64,000 nucleotides of DNA from Hyaloperonospora brassicae (GCA_947650285.1 CANTFL010001312.1:372001-436000); one strand, 5' to 3'. Counted from the stretch's first letter, positions 34,579 through 45,061 are shown. The notes: a model not told the origin generated them from the letters alone. Program-made: numbers and translations.

Positions 34579-35740
34579 TGTATATAGCTTCAGCTGCGTC
34601 AGTACAACCGGATGGTACTCCGCCTCAGTTTCTGCTCATACGCGATCGTGTCATGGTCGCTCTGCTGCTACGAACGTGATTTGGGACAGTACGAATAACG
34701 TTCGTTACCTTCTGCATTGTCCATTCACCTTCCAACGAGTTGTGCTAGAGCCACACGCAGCAAGGATTGCTGCTTGTACTAGTAGTAGGACCTGAACGTC
34801 AATTGAGTGCTTATGACGATACGATGTCGGTGTGCTTCTTCTCGACTTCGTCATTCTCCTCCACGCACACTGAGTCTGCTGGATCGAGACAGTGGGTGTC
34901 ACGGGGACACTCCACATAGGGCACGTGGAATCAAGCATCCAGACTGGGATGTAGGCAGGGCGCTGAAGTCGCGGAAGACGCCGGACACCACTCCGATAGG
35001 TCGCTGGCGCACCCGGGCGGGTCCGATCAAATAACGTTCTAGGCATGTTCGCTTCGCGGGACCGGGCATCATGCCATGCGACCAGGCTGGCGACTTGAAG
35101 GCTGACGTAGAATAGCAGGGACTAGGTGGAAAGACAACTGATGTTGCCGAGCCCTCACCCTGGGCTGTCTCGCTTGTTGCTTCCCTTTCGATTTGCACGC
35201 TGCGCCGCCTCCCGTAGCGCACGCAGCGGATAGATGGCCTCCGCCCTTTAACCTGGACCCCGCTATAGGGGACGTCCTGTCCAAGGGAAGGGGCCGGCGG
35301 CCCGGTGGAGGTATTCTTCGGTTGTTTCCTGTTGCCCAAAGGCGCTAATTGGGAAGCGCGAGACGCTTTCCATCGGTCATAGTGGCTTGTAGCTGGTATG
35401 TCAACCCTTCTGGTACCAAGTCAAGACGGCACAAACGTACTGGCCATAGAAGTCGCATGGCGAGATGTGCGAGCAGTATCCGCTGAGAGAACTCAGCTGT
35501 CCGTGACGACGAGACCGCCTTGCTTGCATACAAACCCTCAGCCAGTAAGGCGGCCGCACATCTTCCCGCTGACATCCTGCACCCTCGACGTCGCACATTC
35601 ATTGGGAGACACTGGTTCTATGCCCAGTTCTCGCCGATCACGCGTCGACACGTCTGGACGTCATCAGATAATACTCCGCCTCTCTTGCGGCTGCGGCAGT
35701 GGATGTTTCCTGGTTTATGTGGCAGAACCGCCGACGCCCA
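34579..35740. other. Non-TE sequence upstream of effector-like gene
   Basis: No transposon similarity found. Open frames exist on both strands (up to 146 codons on the minus strand, 34,899-35,339) but overlap each other and resemble nothing I know. The base composition is richer in G and C than in element E. It probably includes the promoter region of the gene at 35,835. Confidence 0.45.
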
Positions 35741-35745
35741 ATGAT

Positions 35746-35785
35746 TCTCACTTTTCGTTTTGCGCCTTCGTTTTCCGCTTGTATC
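35746..35785 (+). promoter_or_regulatory. Possible oomycete Inr-like core promoter
   Basis: TCTCACTTTTCGTTTT (35,746-35,761), followed by pyrimidine-rich CCTTCGTTTTCCGC, lies 50-90 bp before the effector ATG. It resembles the TCA-Y-T-T-type initiator with flanking pyrimidine-rich element described for oomycete core promoters. The match is imperfect and there is no TATA box. The call is based on pattern and distance only. Confidence 0.35.
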
Positions 35786-35834
35786 CTGTCCGAAACCCCT
35801 TCAAGTCGATCCGTACACTCTGACGGTATCCGCC

Positions 35835-36650
35835 ATGCGGTCCTCTATCTTCGTCATTGCGCTCTTGATGAGTGGTGTGCTGCTCGTCATGGCGGATGCC
35901 GAATCGGATTCTAGGCAACTGGAAGCCACGGCACCTGGCGCTGAGAAGCTCGTGGTCGAGGCTCCCAAGGAAGTGGCGAGGGTTCCTCTTCCTGATTTAG
36001 AAAGACAGGAAGAACGAATGCTTTTAGAATCGTTGCTCTTTTCTTCTAGGTTTATCGCATCGCTATTGTTAATTAACGTCGATCTGCGTAGCCTATACTT
36101 CTGGCATCCCAACCCACACGAAGAAGAAGACTTATGGGACATCTTGAAAAAAATGACGATGAGCATCAACTATATAGGACGGAGGTGGTCAGTCACTCCA
36201 CTGTATCACGAAATGGCTGCGAACCGGTTCGATGTCCGTCACGTTGAAGTGCCGGAGGAACTCCTGTCAAGCGAAGGCTGCGTGTACTTTGTACTTCGTG
36301 CTCGCCTTCGGTCTATACAGCCTTCCGCGTACAATTCGGTGGTGGATGCTCTTCGAAGGTATCTGAGCGAGTTGGAGGTGGCAATATTGCTCTCGCGGTC
36401 CAAGGAAATGCACATGAGTGTGGCAGTCATCGAACACGAGCAATTTGAGGCATGGAGAGTGGGAAGAATCACGCCTGGAGCCGTTCGAAGTGCGTTCGTG
36501 AGCCAATGCTCATTACTGCCCGAATCTTCAGCCTTCAAGAAGCCTACTCCATTCCAAGTGGATGATGGCAGGTTTTTGAGAAAAATTCTTCGTGATTATA
36601 CGAGCTACTGTCGTAACCCAGACGCTTTTGCGAAAAATAAGTACCAATAA
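35835..36650 (+). CDS. Secreted RXLR-like/EER, WY-type effector candidate
   Basis: Intact 271-aa gene without introns. I chose ATG 35,835 because it gives a clear signal peptide: MRSS followed by a hydrophobic core (residues 5-19) and a likely cleavage site after A-D-A at residue 22. R-Q-L-E at 27-30 sits where oomycete effectors carry RXLR, with Glu in the last position, and E-E-R follows at 59-61, preceded by acidic residues. The C-terminal part has a W-motif-like F-x2-W-x5-TP-x2-V-x3-F (204-221, Trp207) and a Y-motif-like F-L-x3-L-x2-Y-x2-Y (247-258), the signature of the WY fold. Such proteins are secreted by the pathogen and act inside plant cells. Two or three Cys, no membrane segment after the signal. 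It is the only intact host-like gene here and sits in a retroelement-rich region, as is usual for this class. No specific target can be inferred. Confidence 0.78.
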   Translation: MRSSIFVIALLMSGVLLVMADAESDSRQLEATAPGAEKLVVEAPKEVARVPLPDLERQEERMLLESLLFSSRFIASLLLINVDLRSLYFWHPNPHEEEDLWDILKKMTMSINYIGRRWSVTPLYHEMAANRFDVRHVEVPEELLSSEGCVYFVLRARLRSIQPSAYNSVVDALRRYLSELEVAILLSRSKEMHMSVAVIEHEQFEAWRVGRITPGAVRSAFVSQCSLLPESSAFKKPTPFQVDDGRFLRKILRDYTSYCRNPDAFAKNKYQ

Positions 36651-37310
36651 ATGCACGTATTTGACCCTTTTACCGCGCTATCCCTCCGTGCTGCTCTACC
36701 TGCCGTCCCAATAGCACATTTACATCTTCTGCAAGGAAACGACTTCCTTACCATGATGCAGGCAATCGTGCGTCACTATTGTAGAATGTACAGGTGTGCA
36801 AGCATGCTTGTCCAGCGAAGTTATTTTTTTAATGAGTGGACCTTGGTATCATTAGCCGCAAGTACAGCAAAAAGCTTCGGGTCGCGAAAGCGCTCGTTAC
36901 TGTTGTAGTGAAAGTAAATTAGTGTCAACTTGCACACAAATGTGTGTATGACGACTGTCCGGCCTCGTGTGAGTGTACGATGCCAGTTGTCACAGCTGAG
37001 CTACGCTGTAGATGAGAGCCCTTGTCAAAACGGTTGTTCGTCGATATTAGGGTATGCAATACGGCCGGTCACGCGAACACCGGACGGACCACGCACTGCA
37101 CTCGCTGAACAGTCGTCATGGACCTTCGCGTGGCCACTTCCTATCGTGTGAAGACGCTGAGACGAACGATTTCAGATTGGACTGACACCATAAGCTTTGG
37201 CCCCCCTTTGTGTTCAGAGTTATCAATAACACGAAGGAGCTCAATACCGTTTCATCGAGCGACGACCTCATAATTCACTGAGCTTCTCTGCGCTTTTTGA
37301 AGCCTGTCGC
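36651..37310. other. Sequence between effector gene and element B
   Basis: No gene or repeat recognised. The last five bases (37,306-37,310) are GTCGC and form the left target site of the element whose 5' LTR starts at 37,311. The matching copy is found, inverted, at 55,228-55,232 rather than after element B. Confidence 0.5.
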
Positions 37311-37702
37311 TGTAACGGGGTAGCCCGTTACATGGAAATAGTCATTTGAGAGATAATGACAATAAAGAATATGAAGTTGAATATTATTTTAACAATATCA
37401 CTAAAGTGGTGATATTGAAGGGTCGACCAAAGAGTCTGTTCATTGGTTGATATCTTGATGATATCAACCCACCAATCGCCGCAAGACGCGCGCAATGAGT
37501 GGTGACGAGACGTCACCATACACTCAGTTAGATAAGTATAATTAAGTTAAGTCAAACAGAGAGACAGTGGTTAAAAGACCTAATTATACTAATATATCCG
37601 TTCTGCTTTTACCTATCTACGCTTCCTCGTTTGCCTCGTGTACGTCTGTCGGGCGCACCGAAACCCTTTCGTTAAGTTCACGCAAGGGTGTGCCCCGTTA
37701 CA
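37311..37702 (+). repeat. Element B 5' LTR, 392 bp
   Basis: Begins TGTAACGGGGTAGCCCGTTACA and ends GTGTGCCCCGTTACA. The terminal inverted repeat is TGTAACGGGG/CCCCGTTACA. About 93 percent identical by eye to the LTR at 55,233-55,625 in reverse orientation. It contains further perfect inverted repeats (GTTGATATC ... GATATCAAC; AATATCAC ... GTGGTGATATT). The conserved block ACCAATCGCCGCAAGACGCG is at 37,471. Confidence 0.92.
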
Positions 37703-37704
37703 CC

Positions 37705-37722
37705 TGGTAGCACTTTGTAGTC
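37705..37722 (+). promoter_or_regulatory. Element B primer-binding site
   Basis: TGGTAGCACTTTGTAGTC begins 2 bp after the LTR. Its first eight bases are complementary to the 3' end of a eukaryotic initiator tRNA-Met (TGCTACCA); the match stops there, so the primer could be another tRNA. A and C have the same site, and D has a close variant. Confidence 0.7.
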
Positions 37723-37746
37723 CTTCCAAGGACCACAACATCCAAC

Positions 37747-38901
37747 ATGAACATGTTGGATGATGAAGACCCCTTTAACGCCGCGCGTGAAGGCTTTAAC
37801 CATTTCAGTGACATCGAATGGAGGGAGGTAAAACGAATGATCTCTACCGTCGGAAAAACCGCCATTAGCGCCATGTTGGAGTCCCTTGACAGAGACCAAC
37901 AACATGCCGCTATAGCCATGTTCATTCAAAATGAACTTGTCGCCGAAAGAGAAAAGTTAGCCTTGCTTCACCAGCAAGGCTCTCAACAGGCCGAGCAGTT
38001 GTGAGAACCCGGTGCTCAACAGACAGAGCTGTTGAGACAACAGCAATTCCATGTTGCTGTGGGCGGGACGGCACATGCGCGTCGTCCCGAAGTCATGAAA
38101 GTTGACATCTACAAATACAGTGGAGTCCCGGAAGACTCCCTGTTACTGTGGTTTGTCGAACTCGACAGAGCCTTAGGGGCTCGTCGCGTCGAAGATGAGC
38201 GAATGAAACTCACATTTTCTCAAACCCACTTGACCGGGCGTGCCAAGACTTGGGCCCTGGGGCTCGAGAGTAGCGACCCACATGTGTTTAGGCCGCTAGA
38301 TGACTTCGAGTCCCGGCTCAGACAAACGTTTAAACCGCCTCGAGCTGAGTTCAGGGCTAATACTGAGCTCCTGAAACTCAAGCAGGGTAAGTGTGATGTG
38401 CACGCTTACGCACAACATATACGACTCCTAGCGAGTAGTATAACTGCCAACCCAGTTCACGAACACACGTTGATTACGGTGTTCATGCAAGGGCTTGCGG
38501 AAGGGCCCGTCAGGAGCCACCTGTTCCGCCTTGAGCTGAATACGCTTGAAGAGGCGATATCAGCCGCGGAACAGGAAGACTTTAGCATGAGACAGGCTCA
38601 TGCTAGCTCGAGCTCTAATCGTCTATCGAGGCGATAAGAGACTGGAGGTCCAGAACCCATGGACCTCTGCTATGTTGAGAGCGAGAGACCTCGCTCTTCA
38701 AACAACAAGCGAATGCAAAAGTGCAATCTTTGTCAGAAGCTAGGACACTACGCTTACGAGTGTAGTGCCCCTCGCTCAGTACCAAACAGTACTGAGCGAA
38801 ATGAACAACCATTTAATAAAAAGGGCAATGGGCGTGGGTCCAGCGCTGTTGCGAAGCCGCAACAGCGAGACGGGTCATCAAAAATTGGTCGGGGCCAGTA
38901 G
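37747..38901 (+). pseudogene. Element B gag with zinc knuckle
   Basis: Starts M-N-M-L-D-D-E-D-P-F, 45 bp after the LTR. The frame is interrupted by TGA at 38,002 (private to B; C has AGA) and TAA at 38,635 (shared with A and C), then runs through the zinc knuckle C-N-L-C-Q-K-L-G-H-Y-A-Y-E-C and ends with TAG at 38,899-38,901. The gag domain (LTGRAKTWALGLESS, FKPPRAEFRANTELLKLK) is otherwise intact. The final TAG lies in the 5' arm of a hairpin (38,896-38,919). Confidence 0.88.
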
Positions 38902-41504
38902 GGGCGGAGCGCCCTACTGATCCAGCAACCTCAAGAGAATTTGCAAATCTCTTGACGAAAGTTGCTCCAGATACACAATCGTTGTGTGTCTCTGCACCTG
39001 GTGATTACGTTTCGCTCATCACCTTGAAGTTGGAAACGATAAATGATTTGTCGCTTCGTGCCCTATTAGACTGTGGGGCGTCGAACAACTTTGTTCGACG
39101 CCAGTCACTAGAGGGTCGTAGGCTCAAGTTCGTTGAGCGCGACATTCCCTTCACAAAGATGACGGTGCGCCTTGTAACAGGCGCATCGATTACCATTGAG
39201 AAACGTGTAGTAGGAATCCACTACACGTTAGAGGGCGAACAGTACGATGACGACTTCATCGTACTGGATCTGGAAGACAAATTTGATGTCATCCTGGGAT
39301 TACCTTGGCCCAGAAGGTACGAGCCAAGGGTGATCTGGCAGCATCGATCCGTGAAGATGCCTGCCTCTTGTTGATCGGATGGCAATCTGATGAACGTCAT
39401 GGATCGTCCACAAGCGTGTGGATGTACTGCGAGTGAGATCGATGGCCTCACTTGCGGTACGGTCGTTAGCACGACTGCACAAGACCTCAGTGTAGCTGAT
39501 CACTATACTGTAGAGCAAGCTCCCGGCGGCTGTACAGAAGTACAGGCAGCGCCGAAGGTCCATTACTCGAATAAGTCGAGTGGACCGGGACGTGGATGTA
39601 TGCCTAGCGGGCAACATCCTAGAAAGAAGAAATCTGTTGCCGCCAAAGGGCAACATGGAAATACTAGGTCGACTGGAGAGTCGACCGTAGAGAATCGGTG
39701 CCTGACTGTGGTTGCACAGCCACAGTCAGAAGACGTCGAGGGAATAAGTCCCCACGTACTTGAGGAAGGAATTCCTCCAGAGTCACTTGCTGAGGGATCA
39801 GGCTCTCAGCAACCTGTGGAAGCAAGTTCCCAGGAAGAAACCGAGACGTTGAACGTCTTGGTCAATGACGTATCAAGCGTAGGCGCTTATACGCTTGATC
39901 TGATTGTGCCTCCGAAGTTAACTTCGGAGATAAGTCAGTTGCAGACGCTAGAACTGAAACGGTTCTTGCTTGATCTGCGTAGTGGCAAAGTCAAGCAGAT
40001 CTGCAAACTCGTCACAGAGGATCAGTATGTGGCCGATATTTGGTCGGCAACGGTTTTTACTGAGAACGAACGGTTTCAGAGCAGCTCATTGATGGACGAA
40101 AGTGTCCTCGATGAGAAGACTAAGTTAAAGCGATACACGTCTCCATCCTGGGAGTCACTTCAAGCAAATCCTTTGTATAAGGATTTGATCGAATTCAAGG
40201 ATGTGTTCCCTGAATCCGTACCTTGCGAGTTGCCTAAAGATAAAGGCACTCGATACGAGATCGAGCTCAATCCGGGCTCGAAGTACTGTGTCATGAAGCA
40301 GTGGCCACTGCCTCGTGAACAAGCACTAGCGATCGACAATTTGTTTGCCGATCGCTTGGCAGCGGGCCATGTGAGGGAATCAACTTCCCCTCACAGCTCA
40401 CCGGCCTTCTGTGTGCGAAAGGCCACAGGAGGATGGCGGATTGCTCACGCATTTAACAAGTTGAATGCTGCAACGGTACCAGCTCAGACGCCGATACAGA
40501 GAAAGGACGTTATCATAGATGATATGTCAAAGAGTACCATCTTCTCGTCCATGGATCATATGGATGGATTCTATCAGATCCTCATGCGTGAACGAGACAT
40601 CTCTTACACATCATTGAGCACACATATCGGTATGCTGTGGTAGTGGCTAGTGATGCCACAGGGTCTGAGTAACGCCCCTGAAACATTCGTCAGATGTGTT
40701 ACAAATATTTTGAGACAGGTGTGGGATTTCGCACCGAGTTATTTTGTCGATGTGTTCTTCCATAGTCAGGCTATGGACGGGAATACAGAAGTTGAAGTTT
40801 ATAGAACTCACGTTCGTCAGGTTCTTCAACTTATGCGCAAGCATAAGTTGTACGCCAACCTCAAGAAGTTCACATTCGCGGCTAGCGAAATACCACTTCT
40901 TGAGTGCATCGTGGGCAAACACGGTGTACGCCCCGATTTCAAGAAGATCAAGGCGATCAACGACTGGCCTGTTCCAGTCGATGTTTAGGGACTTCTTAAG
41001 TTTCTTGGGCTAGCGGCGTAGTTGCACAAGTACTCGCGCAATTACGCCGCGATGACTGTGCATCTTTCTTGCTTGCTCAAGATAAATTCGAAGTGGTCAT
41101 GGAACGCTGAGTGCCAGCGTTCCTTTGAGGGTATCACGCAAAGCTTGATGAAATCGCCAATACTGGTGATTGAAAATCGAGACAGACCATTTTATATGGT
41201 CTGTGACGCCACCGATTTTGCAATCGGCTGTACATTGATGCAATACGGCACAGACGGCGCAGAACTCGTCGCCTGCTATCAATAGCGTCACCTGCAAGCA
41301 GCCAAACGCAATTACCCAGTGCATGACAAGGAACGTCTTGCCACGAAGTACGCACTGGCTAGATTTGGTATCTATCTTTTGGGATATAGACTGTTCATTG
41401 TCTATAAGAACCATCTGTCACCACGCACGGCCGTAAACAGCCCCCACATCTCACAACAAATAACGAGGGCTGTCTTTCTTTTAAAAGTACAACTTTTTCG
41501 TTAA
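38868..41504 (+). pseudogene. Element B protease, RT and RNase H
   Basis: The pol frame overlaps the end of gag in the -1 frame and carries the protease active site L-D-C-G-A-S-N-N-F (about 39,068) and I-L-G-L-P-W. A TGA (39,372) follows, then 417 open codons from 39,390 to 40,643 covering the linker and RT fingers (R-E-S-T-S-P-H-S-S-P-A-F-C-V-R, W-R-I-A-H-A-F-N-K-L-N). TAG at 40,641 interrupts the palm. RT goes on with QGLSNAPETF, and the catalytic F-V-D-D is F-V-D-V. RNase H (41,022-41,504) keeps V-C-D-A-T-D-F-A-I-G, but its Y-T-D-H motif is Y-K-N-H. Polymerase and RNase H would be inactive even if made. Confidence 0.88.
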
Positions 41505-41688
41505 GTATAAACTAGGACGACTGAATGTCGTCGCTGACGCCCTATCGCGCCGACCCGTTTTCGAGCCGGGCGCGCAATTCAACAATGGGGACAATCCCAC
41601 TGTTGCTGCACTTACGGTCATTGTCCCGTCGTCAACAAAACTTGACGACGTAAGAAAGGCCTACGAAAAAGATAAGGATCTTCTGAGC

Positions 41689-42460
41689 TTGACAGATCAT
41701 CTGGCGAATTCATCTCGTCAATCCTTGAAAGATTTACCGGCTTTATACCGATCCGAAGAGGATCGGTACACAACACGCCACTGGTTGCCTTACTATCCGG
41801 TCGTTGCCGGCGACATACCTCGTGTCGTCGTCCCCACACATAACAATTCGCGCTTGTGCATCATGTATGAGTGTCACGGTGCCCCAAAATGCGGGCATCG
41901 TGGAAGGAAAGAGACTAACCTTAAGGTAAGTCGTGACTTTTACTGGCCCCGCCAGTATCAGTTTGCGCGCAAGTACATTCGAGCTTGCGAGGTATGCCAA
42001 CGGGTGAAGCCCAGACCTTCATCTCGTGAACCATTACAGCCTCTACCTGTTTCAGCAGAGTGCTCACAGTCCGTTTCAATGAACGTCGTCTTCGGTTTCA
42101 CCAAAGCCGCTCACAAAAATAATGATATTCTTGTGCTCGTTGGTCGGTTTAACAAGATGGTGCATCTTGATGCTGTCCCCGATTCTATCACGGAACAAGG
42201 CTGTGCTCGTGTCTTTATCGATACAATATTTTGACTTCACGGGTTACCCCGAGAATTCGTGTCAGCCCGAGACTCTCGGTTTACGGCAGACTTGTGGCAA
42301 TCCGTGTTCCGTTCAATCGGAACACGGCTGAAAGTGTCAACATCTAACCATCCAGAAACAGATGGTCAGACGAACGTGCTAATCGTGTCCTCAAAAGGGT
42401 TGTCTGAAAATATGTCAACTCGCTCTCGAGTTGGAGTGAATTCCTACCGATGATGGAATT
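41689..42460 (+). pseudogene. Element B integrase, catalytically dead
   Basis: The HHCC zinc site is intact (H-G ... H-R-G ... C-E-V-C). The core has S-M-N-V-V-F-G in place of S-M-D, S-A-R-D-S-R-F in place of S-D-R-D, and D-G-Q-T-N in place of D-G-Q-T-E, with a frameshift near 42,235. The lesions are identical to those in A and C. N-L-K-V-S-R-D-F-Y-W-P shows the usual linker between the zinc site and the core. Confidence 0.87.
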
Positions 42461-42559
42461 CGCCATCAATAATTCGGTGCATGTTTCTACACAGCACACA
42501 TCGTTCTCCGTAAACGGCTTACGCCATCAACGTCTGTCCTCCATACTAGAGTGTGACTC

Positions 42560-43236
42560 TTGGATAAGGGGGGACTCGATCGAGCAAAAACCGCTCTGGC
42601 TCTTGCTCATCACGTGTCGAGATTAACGTCGTCACGTATGATGCCGGTGTCGATCAAATCGGCATCGAAGAAGATCCTCTCAATAGTAGCGATGACGCTA
42701 TTATTGATACCGATAGTGACGACGATGCTGATATTTTCAGCATCGCCAACGACTATTCCAGCGAGGATGATGACATCCTCGCCGATGAACAGAAAGAGGA
42801 AAGCACTATTCCTGCAGTTCGCACAAGGCGAACCGAACAAAACAATGCTGGGTCAGCAGAAAGATTTCTGCTGGCTCGTGAAGCAGTGGTCCGTTTCGTA
42901 CAGGATTTTATCGCTTACGCGGTGAACCGTCAGAAGCGGAACGCTGACAAGAATGGAAGAGCAAATGTACATTCATTTGTCTAACGCTACTTAGTCTTAC
43001 CATCGACGGCTAACTTACCTCGACATGTAGTGGCCAATGTGGGCAGCGGTAAATTACTGCCCAAGTACGTCGGCACCTTTCGTGTGCTGCGCCGACATGA
43101 AAACGCATACACGATAGAACTGCCACGTAGGATGCGTACGCATCCTACGTTTTACGTGGGACGTCTCCGCCCGTACTGTCAGTGCGAGCCCTCAACCGAC
43201 GATGAAGATAGCCCCGCGTTTAAGAACCTCCATTAG
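42560..43236 (+). pseudogene. Element B integrase C-terminal region
   Basis: Nearly identical to A's tail. The later frame (43,030-43,236) reads VANVGSGKLLPKYVGTFRVL, YTIELPRRMRTHPTFYVGRL and RPY, a GPY/F-like DNA-binding module, then an acidic tail and a stop. The DNA for ELPRRMRTHPT contains a perfect 26-bp palindrome (43,125-43,150). The earlier frame (42,560-42,925) is out of register. Confidence 0.75.
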
Positions 43237-44932
43237 GTTCTTGCGCTCGCGATCCCGACGATCAGTCTGGATGCGTAACGAAGAGGCCCATATACGTAGT
43301 TCATAGATCTCTCTGCGAGCTTTTCCCAGCTCTTCAACGAGGTTGCGGACATCACACTCAACATAAGGTTGGGCGAGAGCGAAATCGGCACGATCCTTCG
43401 CCCGATCATCCTTCCGATTCTTGCAGCTACTATCGCACGAAATGGGTCAGAGCGTAACGCCTGTCCCTATCGTGCTCCATATCCTCGCGCAATTGATCGA
43501 TTGCGCGATCCATCTCGTATTGGTCGAATGGTGAACCGAACGACTGTAGGAGGTTTTTCTTCCTCCTCCGCATCTTTTGGTGGGCCCAAACAGTGGTCAA
43601 CGCTTCCTTTTTGAGCGTATCTTGTACAATCTTGATGATTCAGGATTAAGGACGAATTACCTCGTCCAGTGGCGGGGGTATCCACCCTCGTGGAACAGCT
43701 GGGAGCCCCGATCCCGTGTGATGTTGAATGGCCCGGTCCCGTCAAGCACAACGACGAGACACACTCTTTAATGGAGGGCCATAGTCGTTCGAACGCCTGG
43801 CCTTTTCATTAAGAAATTGTAAGTTCTCAAATCCTTGACGCATCTCGGATGAGATGCGCCCCCTCCAGTAGGGTTGTTTTGGGAGGTACGCCTCCCGAGG
43901 GACGCAAATATATATGTCAACACGACTCAGACATTTCTTTCGTTAAAACAGGCAAGGTAAACCTTCATCTCGAGAAAATTGGCGCGATTGTACTGAGCAC
44001 GGGTATGCGACTTTAGCACAAACTTGCTGCGAGCAGCATTAATTTTGTATAGAAAAATGTCACGGCCAATATTTTGAATGTTACCGATTAACGAATTCCA
44101 CGCCTGATCCAGCGCAAATTTGTCTCGTTTGTGGCCAACGTGGTACAATCGATGTCTAAAGAAGACACCGATGTAGAATTCATGCTTAGTGCAATATTAG
44201 TTCGCACTAAGATCAAGACCATGGTTCCTTGACGAGCCATAAGTGGAATTCGACAACTATCAGTGGTATAACCATACCACTGTCTCAAATCGCTCAATAT
44301 TAGCAGCCAGGGCTTGTTCTCAGGAGCTGATCGCAACGCGTTGCGATCCTGCTCCTCCTGCGTGGTGCCAACATGAGAGAAAGCACCAAGATCGCCGCAA
44401 CACCTCGTATTAATGCGGCAATGGCTACGACGACTCCGCGAAGAGTTATCGACATCGTCATGAGGACATAAGACCTCATGATGCGCACTCGCTTCGTATG
44501 AATATGAGCGCGATCAATTTGATCCCGGCGACGAGTTCCCGGACTCGTCCGATGAACCGAACATCTCATGCCGCAACTCAGGATCGAGACTTCTGCGAAG
44601 CGCAGCAGCCTTCGTTTTCGCAACCGTACGGTCGGACTTTGCGGACGTCTTGGGGTCGGACTGGGAATCCAGATCGCTCGAATAGAGCACCTCTATATAT
44701 GAGGACCAAGGTCCGTAGGACTACCACATGCAGCCGAAGCTGCGGGTGAAGAAGCTGCACGCGGATGACTACGTGCACCTGCAACTACGGGAGTTGCAAG
44801 TAGCTTCCAAACAGCAGTAGGTGACTTGACACCTGCTGCTGTGTCTTGGACAGCTTAATCTCCGTCTGCAAGCATCCTTGCAGCCGCTTCAGACGCAGCC
44901 TTGCTCGCGCAGCGCATAAACGGTCTCGTCAT
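43236..44932 (-). pseudogene. Element B antisense gene, decayed
   Basis: Starts at the minus-strand ATG 44,932, 130 bp inside the 3' LTR, with M-T-R-P-F-M-R-C-A-S-K-A-A-S-E-A-A-A-R, like A's copy. Homologous segments follow in order: NIQNIGRDIFLYKINAARSK (about 44,070, against C's NVNNIGREGWLKKLRATRLR), an EMRQGFENLQ block near 43,840, and the coiled-coil region down to about 43,240. Stops and frameshifts disable it. The segment is only moderately similar to A's and C's copies while the pol cores are nearly identical. Confidence 0.7.
43577..43771 (+). pseudogene. Element B chromodomain
   Basis: The frame reads RFLFERILYNLDDSGLRTNY, then LVQWRGYPPSWNSWEP. Aromatic and hydrophobic positions typical of chromodomains are present (Y-L-V-Q-W-R-G-Y, N-S-W-E-P). 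It lies 340 bp after the integrase tail stop and is antisense to the gene that starts at 44,932. In this copy it is separated from pol by stops. Confidence 0.8.
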
Positions 44933-45061
44933 GCGCTGTAAAGTCAAATTGAGAAGGAAAAGACGAAGAAGTGCTCCCCGTCCCCAGTGCGACACGACGG
45001 TGGTATATCTGTCATTAATCACTCAATCACTCACTGTGGTGACTGATAGTTAAGGGAAGGG

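Noticed and set aside
34899..35339. 146-codon minus-strand ORF upstream of the effector gene
   Set aside because: No motif, overlaps other frames, low-complexity composition; probably non-coding.
38635..38637. TAA in gag as a programmed readthrough site
   Set aside because: It is shared by three copies, but these are near-identical by descent, the context lacks a known readthrough signal, and many other lesions are shared as well.
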